A stretch of 33,608 bases of DNA from Phycisphaerae bacterium (GCA_016342495.1 JAEIOG010000057.1:1-33608); one strand, 5' to 3'. Shown: positions 18,722 to 26,761, counted from the stretch's first letter. The notes: generated from the sequence alone by a model not told the origin. Program-made: numbers and translations.

Positions 18722-18759
18722 AACCCTAACCCGGTAAGGACCGGGAACCAAATAGGGTT
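18722..18759 (-). promoter_or_regulatory. hairpin in the leader of the glycosidase-like gene
   Basis: The outer stem is AACCCTA/TAGGGTT (18722-18728 and 18753-18759). The inner stem is CCCGGT/ACCGGG (18730-18735 and 18740-18745) with a 4-base loop. It lies 48-85 nt ahead of the start at 18674, in a minus-strand transcript. No T-run follows. It does not match a riboswitch class I know. A further inverted pair, CATTCTGAC (18761) and GTCAGAATG (18861), lies upstream. Confidence 0.5.
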
Positions 18760-18966
18760 TCATTCTGACTGACAATAAAATCCTGACCATTTTACGCAAG
18801 ATTTCATTTGTAAGAGCATAAATAATAGCTTGATACATGCCTTATGACCAGCAAAAACCTGTCAGAATGTATAACACTTTGGCTATAAGAAGCAAGTATT
18901 TGATTATTGTCATAGGAAATAATATATTAGTCACGGATTTAAGCGGATTATTAGTGATTAATGGTA

Positions 18967-19051
18967 ATATTTTAGTCAAGCTAAGCAATACGCAATAATC
19001 GGTATTGTAAGGGTGATGTGATTTTTAGCAGCATGGGCATAGCTCATCCTA
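18967..19051. repeat. 85-bp composite repeat, copy C
   Basis: It runs ATATTTTAGTCAAGCTAAGC, ATAATCGGTATTGTAAGG, then TTTTTAGCAGCATGGGC-ata-GCTCATCCTACC. It is more diverged than copies A and B. Again it lies ahead of a plus-strand gene. A short CACGGATTTAAGCGGATT run precedes it at 18934. Confidence 0.8.
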
Positions 19052-19129
19052 CCTGACCTGGTAATGCCAAGTAGTAGCGACGGAATAGCCAAAATCACAC
19101 GCCGTTCTGGGATGGGCATAAGTAATTGT

Positions 19130-19157
19130 TTGACAATTATCGCTTTGGTATTACAAT
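19130..19157 (+). promoter_or_regulatory. sigma-70 promoter of the acyltransferase gene
   Basis: TTGACA at 19130-19135, 16 bases, TACAAT at 19152-19157. The start site near 19164 gives a leader of about 38 nt to the ATG at 19202. The promoter lies inside the longer open frame that begins at 19064, which argues against that upstream start. Confidence 0.7.
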
Positions 19158-19201
19158 TATTGTCCTTGTTAGCTATAAATTATTCCCCTTTAAGAGTTTA
19201 T

Positions 19202-20170
19202 ATGAGCAAAAAAGTCCGTAAAAAGCGAAAAAAACCTAATAAATTTGTCGATTATATGGTCTATCTGGCCTTGCGGCTGGTTTCGGTCTTTATTCAGATT
19301 CCTGATACCGCCACTTCGGTACGGATGGCTCGGGCATTGGGTTCTGGGCTCTGGGCAATATATAAACGCGGCAGAATCCGGGCTATTGATAATCTGCGTC
19401 AGAGTTTTCCCGACAAAGATGACAGTTGGTATGAAGCGACCGCTAAACGCAGTTTAGAGCAGATAGCGATGCTGGCCTTTGACAGCCTGCGCTGTACGCG
19501 ATTGATTACCCGGTCGACCTGGAAACAGCATATCGTGCTGGAAGATAATCTGGCGGCGGCCCTGAAGATTATTATGGGCGGCAGGGGTGTGATCATGGTT
19601 ACGGGACATTATGGGAATTTCGAGGTTTTGGGCTATGTGCTGGCTACTTTAGGGTTGGAATCCTATTCGGTGGCCCGCCCAATCGATAATCCTTATATTA
19701 ATCAGTATTTGTTGGGAGTGCGGGAGAATCAGGGCCAGATTATTGTCGATAAGAAAGGTGCCACCGAACAGATATTAAATATTCTGGAACAGGGATCAAC
19801 TTTGAGTTTTGTAGCAGATCAAAACGCGGGGAAAAAAGGCATTTTTGTCGACTTTTTTGGCCGAAAAGCATCAACTTATAAGAGTATCGGCCTGCTGGCG
19901 ATGCAATATGATTTACCGATTGTGGTGGGCTATTGTCGCCGCATTGGTGATGAGTATAAGTTTAGTGTTGGTGTGGAAGAAGTTATTTATCCGGATCAGT
20001 GGAAACAGCAAGATCGTCCGCTGGACTGGATTACCCAACAATACACCGCCGCGATTGAGTCATTTATCCGTAAGGACCCCAGCCAATACTGGTGGATACA
20101 TCGCCGGTGGAAGACCCGGCCCCCGGCGGAACGCAGGGCAGCCAAGGCTAAAGAAAAACAAAGTATCTAA
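19202..20170 (+). CDS. LpxL/HtrB-type lipid A acyltransferase family protein
   Basis: This is a 322-residue protein. A lysine/arginine-rich start (SKKVRKKRKKPNKF) is followed by a membrane-anchoring hydrophobic segment (VYLALRLVSVFIQIP). The acyltransferase core shows GVIMVTGHYGNFEVLGYVL, with the catalytic H-x4-E, then VADQNAGKKGIFVDFFG and ending QYWWIHRRWKTRPP. The family transfers a secondary acyl chain to lipid A precursors at the inner membrane. I chose ATG at 19202. The frame is open from 19064, but that start touches a repeat and the extension contains the promoter. If the extension is real, it adds 46 residues with a hydrophobic stretch. Confidence 0.9.
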   Translation: MSKKVRKKRKKPNKFVDYMVYLALRLVSVFIQIPDTATSVRMARALGSGLWAIYKRGRIRAIDNLRQSFPDKDDSWYEATAKRSLEQIAMLAFDSLRCTRLITRSTWKQHIVLEDNLAAALKIIMGGRGVIMVTGHYGNFEVLGYVLATLGLESYSVARPIDNPYINQYLLGVRENQGQIIVDKKGATEQILNILEQGSTLSFVADQNAGKKGIFVDFFGRKASTYKSIGLLAMQYDLPIVVGYCRRIGDEYKFSVGVEEVIYPDQWKQQDRPLDWITQQYTAAIESFIRKDPSQYWWIHRRWKTRPPAERRAAKAKEKQSI

Positions 20171-20248
20171 TTTGTTGTGTAATAAAGATTTATGTTTTAG
20201 CGTTATATAGTTATTCATATTATTTATTCTTACTGAAAGGAGTTCTGT

Positions 20249-21361
20249 ATGAAGAAGTTAACTCTTTTATTGACAGGTATTTGCATTTTAGGTACGGTTG
20301 GTTTTGGTCAGGTGAGGAAGGTCAGGCCAGTGCAGGTGCCGGTGATTGAATTTGGTCAGGAGGCACCGGATTTTAATCTGCCAAAGCTCAATTTTGTGGA
20401 AGAAAATGGTAAGAAAATCGGTAAAGTTTCGTCTGAAATGGTTAAATTATCGAGTTTTCGGGGAAAAAAGCCGGTGGTTTTGATCTTTACCAGCTATACA
20501 TGACCACCTTTCGCCCGTCAAGCACCGATGGTCGAAAAGTTGTACGTGTCGTACAAAGATAAAGCGGAATTCTTTTTAGTTTACATATCTGAAGCTCATG
20601 CTAACCTGTTGAAAAAGGGTGAGAAAAAGCCTGAAAATACCGAGGAACGTGCGATTTTAGCGTCAAAATGTCTGGAAAATTGCAAGTTGACTATGCCAGC
20701 AGTTATAGATGGGATGGATGGTAAGGTCGAGAAGATGTATGCGGGCTGGCCTGATAGATTTTGTGTGGTGGATCTGGATGGCAAGGTGGCCTATTATAGC
20801 GGGCGAGGGCCCTGGGGGTTTAAGCCTGATGAAACTGAGAAGTATTTGAAGGAATTATTAGCCGGGAGTGGTCGGATTACGCCATCGGTTTATGATGATT
20901 ATGGAGATGCAGTTGATGGTCTGCGATGTTCATTTGGACTAAACTTAGATAGTATTGAAGAAGGCAAGCCCATTGTTTCGGTGGTACGGATAAAGAATGT
21001 TTCCAAAAAAGCGATCAGCTTTAATGATGTGCCGATTTATCGAGGGAATGATGTTTCGATGAAAGATGCCGAAGGTGTTGATATCCAGCGTCGAAATATG
21101 GTGAATTATTATAAGCCTGAACAGGCCAGCAGAAAGATTACGATTGAGCCGGGCAAAGTTTATGAAATTATGATAAAAGGTGAGCTGGGCAAAATAGAAT
21201 ATGAAGCTAAGGATGTGATTTTTAAGACTGTTGATGTTGAATTGAAATTGCCGGTTGGCAAAGAGCTGACGGCTTGCTGGAGTAAAGAAATTACGATAAT
21301 GGGTGAGAAGCCCAAGACGGTAAAGCTGAAGAGTAAGCCATTGACTTTTGTGGTTGAATGA
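20249..21361 (+). CDS. deiodinase-like selenoprotein (in-frame UGA at residue 85)
   Basis: The 370 codons include one TGA at 20501-20503. Residues 1-20 are a signal peptide (KKLTLLLTGICILGTVGFG). Residues 35-185 form a thioredoxin-like domain: GQEAPDFNLP, LSSFRGKKPVVLIFTSYT, U85, PPFARQAPMVEKLY, FFLVYISEAHA, and later DGMDGKVEKMYAGWPDRFCVVD. The T-U-P-P-F motif and the YIxEAH block are those of iodothyronine deiodinases and their bacterial relatives. Residues about 190-370 are a beta-rich domain I do not recognise. The frame is uninterrupted on both sides of the UGA, and AAAGGAG precedes the ATG. Read as a stop, it would leave an 84-residue stub and a startless remainder. A terminator follows. 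The substrate is unknown; a redox or dehalogenase role is possible. Confidence 0.88.
20502..20556 (+). promoter_or_regulatory. possible SECIS region 3' of the UGA codon
   Basis: Three pairings are visible just after the UGA. They are GACCA (20502-20506)/TGGTC (20529-20533), CTTTCG (20508-20513)/CGAAAAG (20533-20539), and the 7-bp hairpin TTGTACG-tgt-CGTACAA (20540-20556). The first two overlap and are alternatives. Bacterial SECIS elements lie in this coding stretch, but none can be chosen by eye. Confidence 0.35.
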
Positions 21362-21369
21362 TTTTTATG

Positions 21370-21395
21370 AGCCTCTAGATTCGGAGGCTTTTTTT
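21370..21395 (+). terminator. Rho-independent terminator
   Basis: AGCCTC, loop TAGATTCG, GAGGCT, then a run of seven T. It begins 8 bp after the selenoprotein stop. Confidence 0.92.
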
Positions 21396-21401
21396 CTGGA
21401 T

Positions 21402-21430
21402 TTGACTTGCTTGCGGGGGGCTGGTATAAT
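21402..21430 (+). promoter_or_regulatory. strong extended -10 promoter
   Basis: TTGACT at 21402-21407, 17 bases, TATAAT at 21425-21430, with TG one base before the -10 box. It sits immediately after the terminator and drives the short ORF at 21470. Confidence 0.85.
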
Positions 21431-21469
21431 ACGTGGGTGTTTAAGTTGGTGTTTAACAGGAGAAGTCTT

Positions 21470-21586
21470 ATGAATATTAACGGGATTTGTGCGGGATTTA
21501 ATCGATTGTTTTTGACTTTGTCTGTAATTGTAATGGTTGTTACAGGTGCGGCTGATGGTTCGGTTGATTATATTGCCGCGATGTGA
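21470..21586 (+). pseudogene. truncated signal-peptide ORF (38 codons)
   Basis: ACAGGAGAAG precedes an ATG that opens 38 codons. It reads NRLFLTLSVIVMVVTGAADG, a signal peptide with a possible cleavage near TGA-AADG. It stops at a TGA lying inside the sequence GCGATGTGATTTCGATTAAA, which corresponds to the middle of the composite repeat. A perfect promoter and ribosome site in front of almost no protein suggests a secreted-protein gene cut by repeat insertion. A genuine small exported peptide is the alternative. Confidence 0.55.
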
Positions 21587-21625
21587 TTTCGATTAAATCA
21601 GCATGGGCAAAGCTCATCGGACCTG
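21576..21625. repeat. partial composite repeat
   Basis: GCGATGTGATTTCGATTAAA then TCAGCATGGGC-aaa-GCTCATCGGACC: the right half of the 85-bp repeat, diverged. It ends 24 bp before the lipoprotein gene. Confidence 0.7.
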
Positions 21626-21648
21626 GCAAATTGGATTGGAGATGATAA

Positions 21649-22134
21649 ATGCAAAAATATATAATTATACTATTAGCTCTGATGAGCCTTTGTTCTGGGT
21701 GTAATTTGAGCAATAAAAAGAATGAATTTAAGCCTTGGCAAATCCAAGGCTATAGAGAAACTGTTTATCGGGTGGAGTGCAAAGATGAACTGGGTGAGGG
21801 GTACCTAGTGGCTACATTACATTCAGGCGATTATAAAGGTATTTTGGCCCAAAGTGGCCCCAGTGTAAGTGCTAGAGCTTATTGGAAATGCACCATGGGA
21901 ATACCTTTTATTTTTGATGAGGAATTGATTATTAAATGGGAACATTCTGAAAGCATGCAAATAGGGAGTAAAAGTGATTATTATGAAAAGACTTTTGACA
22001 TTCGTTCTTATTATAAATATCGCAAGCAGATACATTCATTTGAGATAGTTTTCGTTGCACCGGATGACGTTGAGATCAGATTCTATGATAAAGGTTTGGG
22101 GCATGGTGGGCGTAATTTAATTGTTCCAGAATAA
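21649..22134 (+). CDS. predicted lipoprotein of unknown function
   Basis: This 161-residue protein has a lipobox: IIILLALMSLCSGC, with the lipidated cysteine at residue 18. The mature part is mostly beta-strand-like and charged, with YRVECKDELGEGYLVAT, YYEKTFDIRSYYKYRK and a C-terminal RFYDKGLGHGGRNLI. I do not recognise the family. GGAGATGATAA precedes the ATG. No partner gene is evident; RodA/FtsW follows about 215 bp later. Confidence 0.8.
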   Translation: MQKYIIILLALMSLCSGCNLSNKKNEFKPWQIQGYRETVYRVECKDELGEGYLVATLHSGDYKGILAQSGPSVSARAYWKCTMGIPFIFDEELIIKWEHSESMQIGSKSDYYEKTFDIRSYYKYRKQIHSFEIVFVAPDDVEIRFYDKGLGHGGRNLIVPE

Positions 22135-22351
22135 TAATATATAATGACAATCACCTTTGAAATTGATTTCATTAGGCACTGTACCTGTTTTTATATTTTT
22201 CCGGAGGTATTTTGGATGGGCCAAGGGGGCCGCTATTGGCGGAGGTCTGATACCTGGGGCGGGAAGGGGCAATGATTTAGATGCAATTGCTCCTGGGATT
22301 AATCGTATCGGTGCTTGCTGGTGGGGTTGGGATTTGATATGATTGTGGGTG

Positions 22352-23545
22352 ATGAAACGATTTTATAATATAATCTGGCAAGGGCGGCTGTCGGCTTTGA
22401 GGCTGATAATGCTGTTTATGGTAGCGGCGTTGCTGGGGGTTGGCCTTAGTTGCTTTGGGTCAATGCGCGATGCTGGCGGGGTGGATTATTTTCATAAGCA
22501 GGTGCAATGGGTATTTATTGGCGGTTTTGTCTTTGTCTGTATGAATGCGATTAATTATCGCAAGTTGGGTAAATATACTGATTTGATATTTATGGTGACT
22601 TTATTGCTGTTGGCGGTTGTACTGGTTGGTAAGGTGTTGATAACTAAGGGAGTGCTGGAGGTGAAGAATCCCTGGATACCGCGTATAAATGGGGCGTGCA
22701 GGTGGATCGTGCCGCACCCGCGTATGCGTTTGCAGCCCTCGGAATTTGCCAAGTTGGGTTTTATTATGATGTTTGCGTGGTATCTGCGTGACAGATTTGA
22801 CCATCGCACGATTAAAGGGTTATTGAAATGTTTTGTGTTGGCGGCTATGCCAATGTCGTTGATTCTTTTTGAGCCGGATTTGGGGACGGTTTTACTGTTT
22901 GTACCAATTTTTTTTGCTATGCTGTTTGCCGCGGGGTGTCGGATTCGTCATGTGATTGTGATATTTTTACTGGTACTGCTGGCTATGCCGCTGGCTTATA
23001 AGTTTGGGTTGAAGCCATATCAGCGGGATCGGGTTATGATGTTTTTTAAGCAGAATTCAACCGATAAAAACTGGCTTAGAGATGAAGGTTATCAGCTGCA
23101 TCATTCCAAGTCGGCCATTGCAACGGGGGGACTGTGGGGCCAGGGTAAGGATGGTTTTTATGTTAAAAATAATACTTTACCGCATCGGCATAATGATTTT
23201 ATCTGGGCGATGATAGCACATCAATGGGGGATTGTTGGCTGTTGCGTGGTGCTGGGGATATATGGTGTTCTGGTAGTTGCGGGTCTGGAAATAGCATCGG
23301 TGCAGGTTGATCCGTTTGGCAAGCTGATAGCGGTGGGGGTTACTACGATGCTGGCTACGCAGATGATCTTGAATATTGCAATTGCGATGGGACTGGTGCC
23401 ACCTACGGGGATGACCTTGCCATTTGTAAGCTATGGCGGGTCGAGTATGCTCAGCAGTTTTATGGCTATCGGGTTGCTGGTTAATGTTGCGCGGCATCAG
23501 GAACATGAATTGATGGCTAAGGAAGCGTTTGTGTTTGAGGATTGA
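22352..23545 (+). CDS. RodA/FtsW-family (SEDS) peptidoglycan glycosyltransferase
   Basis: This 397-residue protein has about ten membrane segments and the SEDS landmarks LQPSEFAKLGFIM, LFEPDLGTVLLF, LPHRHNDFIWAMIAHQWG and VPPTGMTLPFVSYGGSSM. SEDS proteins polymerise glycan strands from lipid II with a class B PBP. The lack of a fused or adjacent PBP leaves rodA versus ftsW undecided. A loop of about 35 residues with NPWIPRINGACRWIVPHP precedes the LQPSEFAK motif. The start is taken at ATG 22352; the frame is open three codons further at a TTG. The 210-bp gap upstream has no convincing gene. Confidence 0.94.
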   Translation: MKRFYNIIWQGRLSALRLIMLFMVAALLGVGLSCFGSMRDAGGVDYFHKQVQWVFIGGFVFVCMNAINYRKLGKYTDLIFMVTLLLLAVVLVGKVLITKGVLEVKNPWIPRINGACRWIVPHPRMRLQPSEFAKLGFIMMFAWYLRDRFDHRTIKGLLKCFVLAAMPMSLILFEPDLGTVLLFVPIFFAMLFAAGCRIRHVIVIFLLVLLAMPLAYKFGLKPYQRDRVMMFFKQNSTDKNWLRDEGYQLHHSKSAIATGGLWGQGKDGFYVKNNTLPHRHNDFIWAMIAHQWGIVGCCVVLGIYGVLVVAGLEIASVQVDPFGKLIAVGVTTMLATQMILNIAIAMGLVPPTGMTLPFVSYGGSSMLSSFMAIGLLVNVARHQEHELMAKEAFVFED

Positions 23546-23584
23546 TGGGGAAGGGAGTTTGTTTGCTGGTATTGAGTGGAATCG

Positions 23585-23640
23585 TCGGGTCGCTGGCGCT
23601 GGCCGTTATATTGAGACAAGGCATGCCTTGTCTCTACAGG
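23585..23640. repeat. GCGGGTCGCT-type unit plus GAGACAAGGC palindrome
   Basis: TCGGGTCGCTGGCGCTGGCC is followed by the 22-nt palindrome at 23613-23634 and CTAC. It fills the gap between two convergent genes and ends 3 bp before the methyltransferase stop codon. Confidence 0.85.
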
Positions 23641-23642
23641 GT

Positions 23643-24416
23643 TTATTGTGATCTCTGGCGGAGGGCTTCGTAGAGTAGGATCGCTGCTGAGCATGAGACG
23701 TTTAGGGAATCCATTTTGCCATTCATGGGGATGGTTACTTTTTGGTCGGCTTGTGATAGCCAATCGGTTGGCAGGCCATCGTGTTCGGAGCCTAAGATGA
23801 TGGCGGTGCGGCCTTTGTAATCGATATCGGTATAGTTGGTGGTTGCATCGGGAGAGGTCAGGATGGCTTTGATATTGTTCTGTTTGAGCCAATTGCAAGT
23901 CTGGTCGATACTTAAAACGAAAGTTGGCACAGTAAAAAGTGCACCAAGGCTGGCGCGAACTGCGTTTGGGTTATAGATATCGATGCCAACATTATCAGCG
24001 ACAATCATGGCATCGACGCCAACGGCATCGGCGGTGCGGAGCAGGGCGCCGAGATTGCCGGGCTTTTCTACGCCCTGGGCGATGAGGATGAGACAATCGT
24101 CTTTGAGTTTGAGATTATCGATGGTGGTTTCGGGAATTTTGGCGATAGCTAGCAGGCCTTCGGTTTTGCCGCGATAAGCGATTTTTTCATAAACTTCGGG
24201 AGTGACTTCGATCAATTCGCAATCATATTGATGGCTATAATATGGATTGATCCCCGGGCAGTGAATTATAGCAGAAAAAATGATACCGGCATTGCGGGCA
24301 TGGATGAATTCCTTGTAGCCTTCGATAATAAAGCAGCCTTGTTCGTAGCGTGCTTTCTTTTTGTGCTGCAAGGAAATGATCCGCTTGACAGTTGTGTTTT
24401 GGGGGCTGGTTATCAT
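23643..24416 (-). CDS. SpoU/TrmH-family RNA 2'-O-methyltransferase
   Basis: This 257-residue protein has an N-terminal substrate-binding domain (about 1-95, with QGCFIIEGYKEFIHA) and a SPOUT knot domain. The latter shows VEKPGNLGALLRTADAVGVD, NPNAVRASLGALFTVP, AIILGSEHDGL and the C-terminal VTIPMNGKMDSLNVSCSAAI with the AdoMet-binding knot. It methylates a ribose in rRNA or tRNA; the exact target is not readable. Its ATG is 3 bp after the gpsA stop, so the two are co-transcribed. Confidence 0.94.
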   Translation of the reverse strand: MITSPQNTTVKRIISLQHKKKARYEQGCFIIEGYKEFIHARNAGIIFSAIIHCPGINPYYSHQYDCELIEVTPEVYEKIAYRGKTEGLLAIAKIPETTIDNLKLKDDCLILIAQGVEKPGNLGALLRTADAVGVDAMIVADNVGIDIYNPNAVRASLGALFTVPTFVLSIDQTCNWLKQNNIKAILTSPDATTNYTDIDYKGRTAIILGSEHDGLPTDWLSQADQKVTIPMNGKMDSLNVSCSAAILLYEALRQRSQ

Positions 24417-24419
24417 TGT

Positions 24420-25421
24420 TTAAGCTTGTGATTCGGGTTTTAGTTCGCGGGTCATTAGTTCGGTGATGGCGGCTGCGACATCTTTATTATCGAAGATGAT
24501 TTCGTGGACGGCATGGGCGATAGGCATTTCTACCTGGTATTTATCGGCGAGTTTCTGGAGGCTGCGGGTGGTATTGACGCCTTCTACCTGTCCGGGGATA
24601 TTGTCCAGTGCCTCTTCGACTGTTTGGCCAGAGCCGATCATCTGGCCAAAGGTGCGGTTGCGGCCATGGGGGCTGTAGCAGGTGGTAATCAGGTCACCGA
24701 TACCGGATAAGCCCATAAAGGTTTCGGCTTTGGCGCCCATTGCTACGCCCAGGCGACTGATTTCGACTAAGCCACGGGTCAATAGTGCCGCTTTGGCATT
24801 GTCACCGCCCTGGAGGCCATCGATAACCCCGGCAGCGATAGCGATAACGTTTTTGGTGGCTCCGGCAATTTCGGCGCCGATGACATCGCTATTGGTATAG
24901 ACCCGCAGCCAACTGGTGGCAAATGTTTTTTGAATCTGTTGGGCTAAGGTAAGGTCATTGAAGGCTACTGTTGCGGTCGCCGGAAGCGAGCGGGCCAGCT
25001 CATCGGCGATATTAGGCCCGGAAAAGACCGCTAATGGACGCGGCGAGACTATCGAGCCGATGATTTCGGTGGGTCTTTCCAGGGTTTCAAATTCTAGGCC
25101 CTTGGTAAGAGAGACAATGGGGGTATTAGCTGGCAGGAATGGGGCTAATCGTTTCCAAACACCGCGTAGAAAGACGCAGGGCACCGCCGAGATAATCAGG
25201 GCGGCATCTTTAAAGACTGCCTGGTCATCAGCATTGATCTGCATGGCGATGGGCAGTTTGACACCGGGCAGGAAGCGGGTGTTTTCACGATTTTCATCGA
25301 TCATTCGCAATTGTTCATCACTATGGCCCCACATGGTGACCGAATAACCCTTGTTGGCAAGAATTAAACCGCATACCGTGCCCATGGCACCATCGCCTAT
25401 AACAACTATTTTTTCTGACAT
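24420..25421 (-). CDS. gpsA: NAD(P)-dependent glycerol-3-phosphate dehydrogenase
   Basis: This 333-residue protein has the Rossmann motif VVIGDGAMGTVCG near the N-terminus. GDGAMG replaces the usual GxGxxG with Asp in place of Ala/Ser. It also has SLTKGLE, VFSGPNIADELA, AGATKNVIAIAAG (catalytic Lys), GLSGIGDLITTCYSPHGRNR and the closing VEGVNTTRSL. It makes sn-glycerol-3-phosphate for phospholipids. ATG at 25421 is chosen since GGAG lies 6 bases upstream; the frame is open 13 codons further. It is first in an operon with the RNA methyltransferase. Confidence 0.96.
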   Translation of the reverse strand: MSEKIVVIGDGAMGTVCGLILANKGYSVTMWGHSDEQLRMIDENRENTRFLPGVKLPIAMQINADDQAVFKDAALIISAVPCVFLRGVWKRLAPFLPANTPIVSLTKGLEFETLERPTEIIGSIVSPRPLAVFSGPNIADELARSLPATATVAFNDLTLAQQIQKTFATSWLRVYTNSDVIGAEIAGATKNVIAIAAGVIDGLQGGDNAKAALLTRGLVEISRLGVAMGAKAETFMGLSGIGDLITTCYSPHGRNRTFGQMIGSGQTVEEALDNIPGQVEGVNTTRSLQKLADKYQVEMPIAHAVHEIIFDNKDVAAAITELMTRELKPESQA

Positions 25422-25514
25422 ATCTGCTCCGATAGCGTTAAATACATTATAATCCCACATAATTCCCTAATTTAACAATATTTTACGTTCAATAACAAGT
25501 CTAAAATAAAAACG

Positions 25515-25542
25515 TTGAAATTCGCTGTTAAACCATTATATT
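25515..25542 (+). promoter_or_regulatory. sigma-70-type promoter
   Basis: TTGAAA at 25515-25520, 16 bases, TATATT at 25537-25542. It is ahead of the small membrane-protein gene at 25598. Confidence 0.5.
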
Positions 25543-25597
25543 GTTTTAGTGGGTTCTGAGGTAATATTAGGTTTGTTAATTCAGAAAGGGTTTAATT

Positions 25598-25804
25598 ATG
25601 AGTCAAAAAGACAAATCACCCGAGGGCGTTTCAGAAAATATCCTAGGCATTATTATCTATGCCTGTGTGATTATCGGGATTATCAGCTTTGCCGGTGCTT
25701 TAATCATCAGTTGTAGTGAAAGTGATTATATCGGTTCAGGTATCTGGCTGTTAGCATCGGCATTATCTTTTGGTCTGGCTGCTAATGCTATGATGAGAGA
25801 GTGA
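25598..25804 (+). CDS. small two-TM membrane protein
   Basis: This 68-residue protein has two hydrophobic helices (about 15-38, ILGIIIYACVIIGIISFAGA, and 46-64, GSGIWLLASALSFGLAANAM), separated by a short acidic loop (SCSESDY). AAAGGG precedes the ATG. I do not recognise a family. It is followed 35 bp later by the creatininase-family gene on the same strand, so the two may share a message. Confidence 0.7.
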   Translation: MSQKDKSPEGVSENILGIIIYACVIIGIISFAGALIISCSESDYIGSGIWLLASALSFGLAANAMMRE

Positions 25805-25839
25805 ATGGGTACACAGAGTTTTAAGGATTGATATATCTA

Positions 25840-26634
25840 ATGAATAATAATCTATACAGCCAATCGGGGCCATGGCAGTTGCTTACTGCCTCGATGGGGC
25901 AGTTGAAAAAGTATAAATATGAAGTCGCTGTTATTTCTACTTCGGCTACCGAAGCGCATAATCAGCATTTGCCCGAAGGTCAGGATGTATTGCATACCAG
26001 CTATGTTGCTAATGAAGTGGCACGTATAGCATTTGAGCAGACTCAATCGGTTATCGCTTTGCCAATTATTCCTTTTGGTGTTGATTGTAATTTGATGGCC
26101 TTTCCGCTGACTGTCCATATTTCTCAGGATACGCTTAACCTGGTTCTGTTGGATATTATCAAGTCTTTGATGAGCCATGGAATAAGAAAGATAGTCATTC
26201 TCAACGGTCATGGTGGCAATGACTTTGGGCCTTTTGTGCGGCAAACTCAGTGTGATCTTGATGTGCATTTGTTTGTTTGCCATTGGTGGAAGGTGGCGAT
26301 GGATTGTTATGACCAGATTTTCGATCGGCCCGATGATCATGCCGGACAGATGGAAACATCAGTGGGGTTGGAACTTTTTCCGGATTTAATCGAATTGGAT
26401 ACCGCTGGCGATGGGATCGCCAGAAAGTATCGTTTTGAGGCATTAGAAAAAGGCTGGGCTAAGACCAGCCGGGATTTTGGCAAGGTCAATCCCAACTGTG
26501 CCTGTGGTGATCCGAACGGGGCTACTGCTGAGAAAGGCCGTCAGTATCTCGATATCGCTGTTGGCCGTATAGCGGAATTCCTGATTCAGCTGGCAAATGA
26601 GCCGATTGATGCCGATTTTCCTCATGAAAAGTAA
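25840..26634 (+). CDS. creatininase-family metal-dependent amidohydrolase
   Basis: The 264 residues show the family's metal ligands in order. TEAHNQHLPEGQD is the variant of EQHGPHLP, followed by VILNGHGGNDF, DDHAGQMETSVGLEL (metal-binding Glu), and GDPNGATAEKG near the end. The family includes creatininase, FAPy deformylases and mycofactocin-pathway MftE; the substrate here is unknown. The start is taken at ATG 25840, as AAGGA precedes at about 12 bases; a TTG four codons earlier is an alternative. Confidence 0.9.
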   Translation: MNNNLYSQSGPWQLLTASMGQLKKYKYEVAVISTSATEAHNQHLPEGQDVLHTSYVANEVARIAFEQTQSVIALPIIPFGVDCNLMAFPLTVHISQDTLNLVLLDIIKSLMSHGIRKIVILNGHGGNDFGPFVRQTQCDLDVHLFVCHWWKVAMDCYDQIFDRPDDHAGQMETSVGLELFPDLIELDTAGDGIARKYRFEALEKGWAKTSRDFGKVNPNCACGDPNGATAEKGRQYLDIAVGRIAEFLIQLANEPIDADFPHEK

Positions 26635-26761
26635 AGAAAATCAGGTAATTATCGCCTAAAATGGCCATTATATGTTGAATTTCCTTTATATTCTCGCTAA
26701 AATGGATATTGATGTGTATCTGTTAAATCTCTCTTTTTACATTTCTTGGAGGAAGTATAAA

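Noticed and set aside
18722-18759. Transcription terminator reading of the leader hairpin
   Set aside because: No T-run on either strand and no gene ends there; both neighbours point away from it.
19064-19201. 46-residue N-terminal extension of the acyltransferase
   Set aside because: It starts just after a repeat end and contains the TTGACA-N16-TACAAT promoter; ATG 19202 fits better. Not fully excluded.
20249-20503. 84-residue stand-alone protein, i.e. the selenoprotein gene as a nonsense pseudogene
   Set aside because: The frame continues intact, with family motifs on both sides, and the UGA sits exactly at the catalytic position of the family. Random stops rarely fall there.
22144-22351. 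Short ORFs before rodA/ftsW (AAIGGGLIPGAGRGNDLD frame and an overlapping 42-codon frame)
   Set aside because: They have protein-like looks but no known family, they compete with each other in overlapping frames, and part of the stretch resembles the G-rich repeat near 7400. Evidence is too thin to call a gene.
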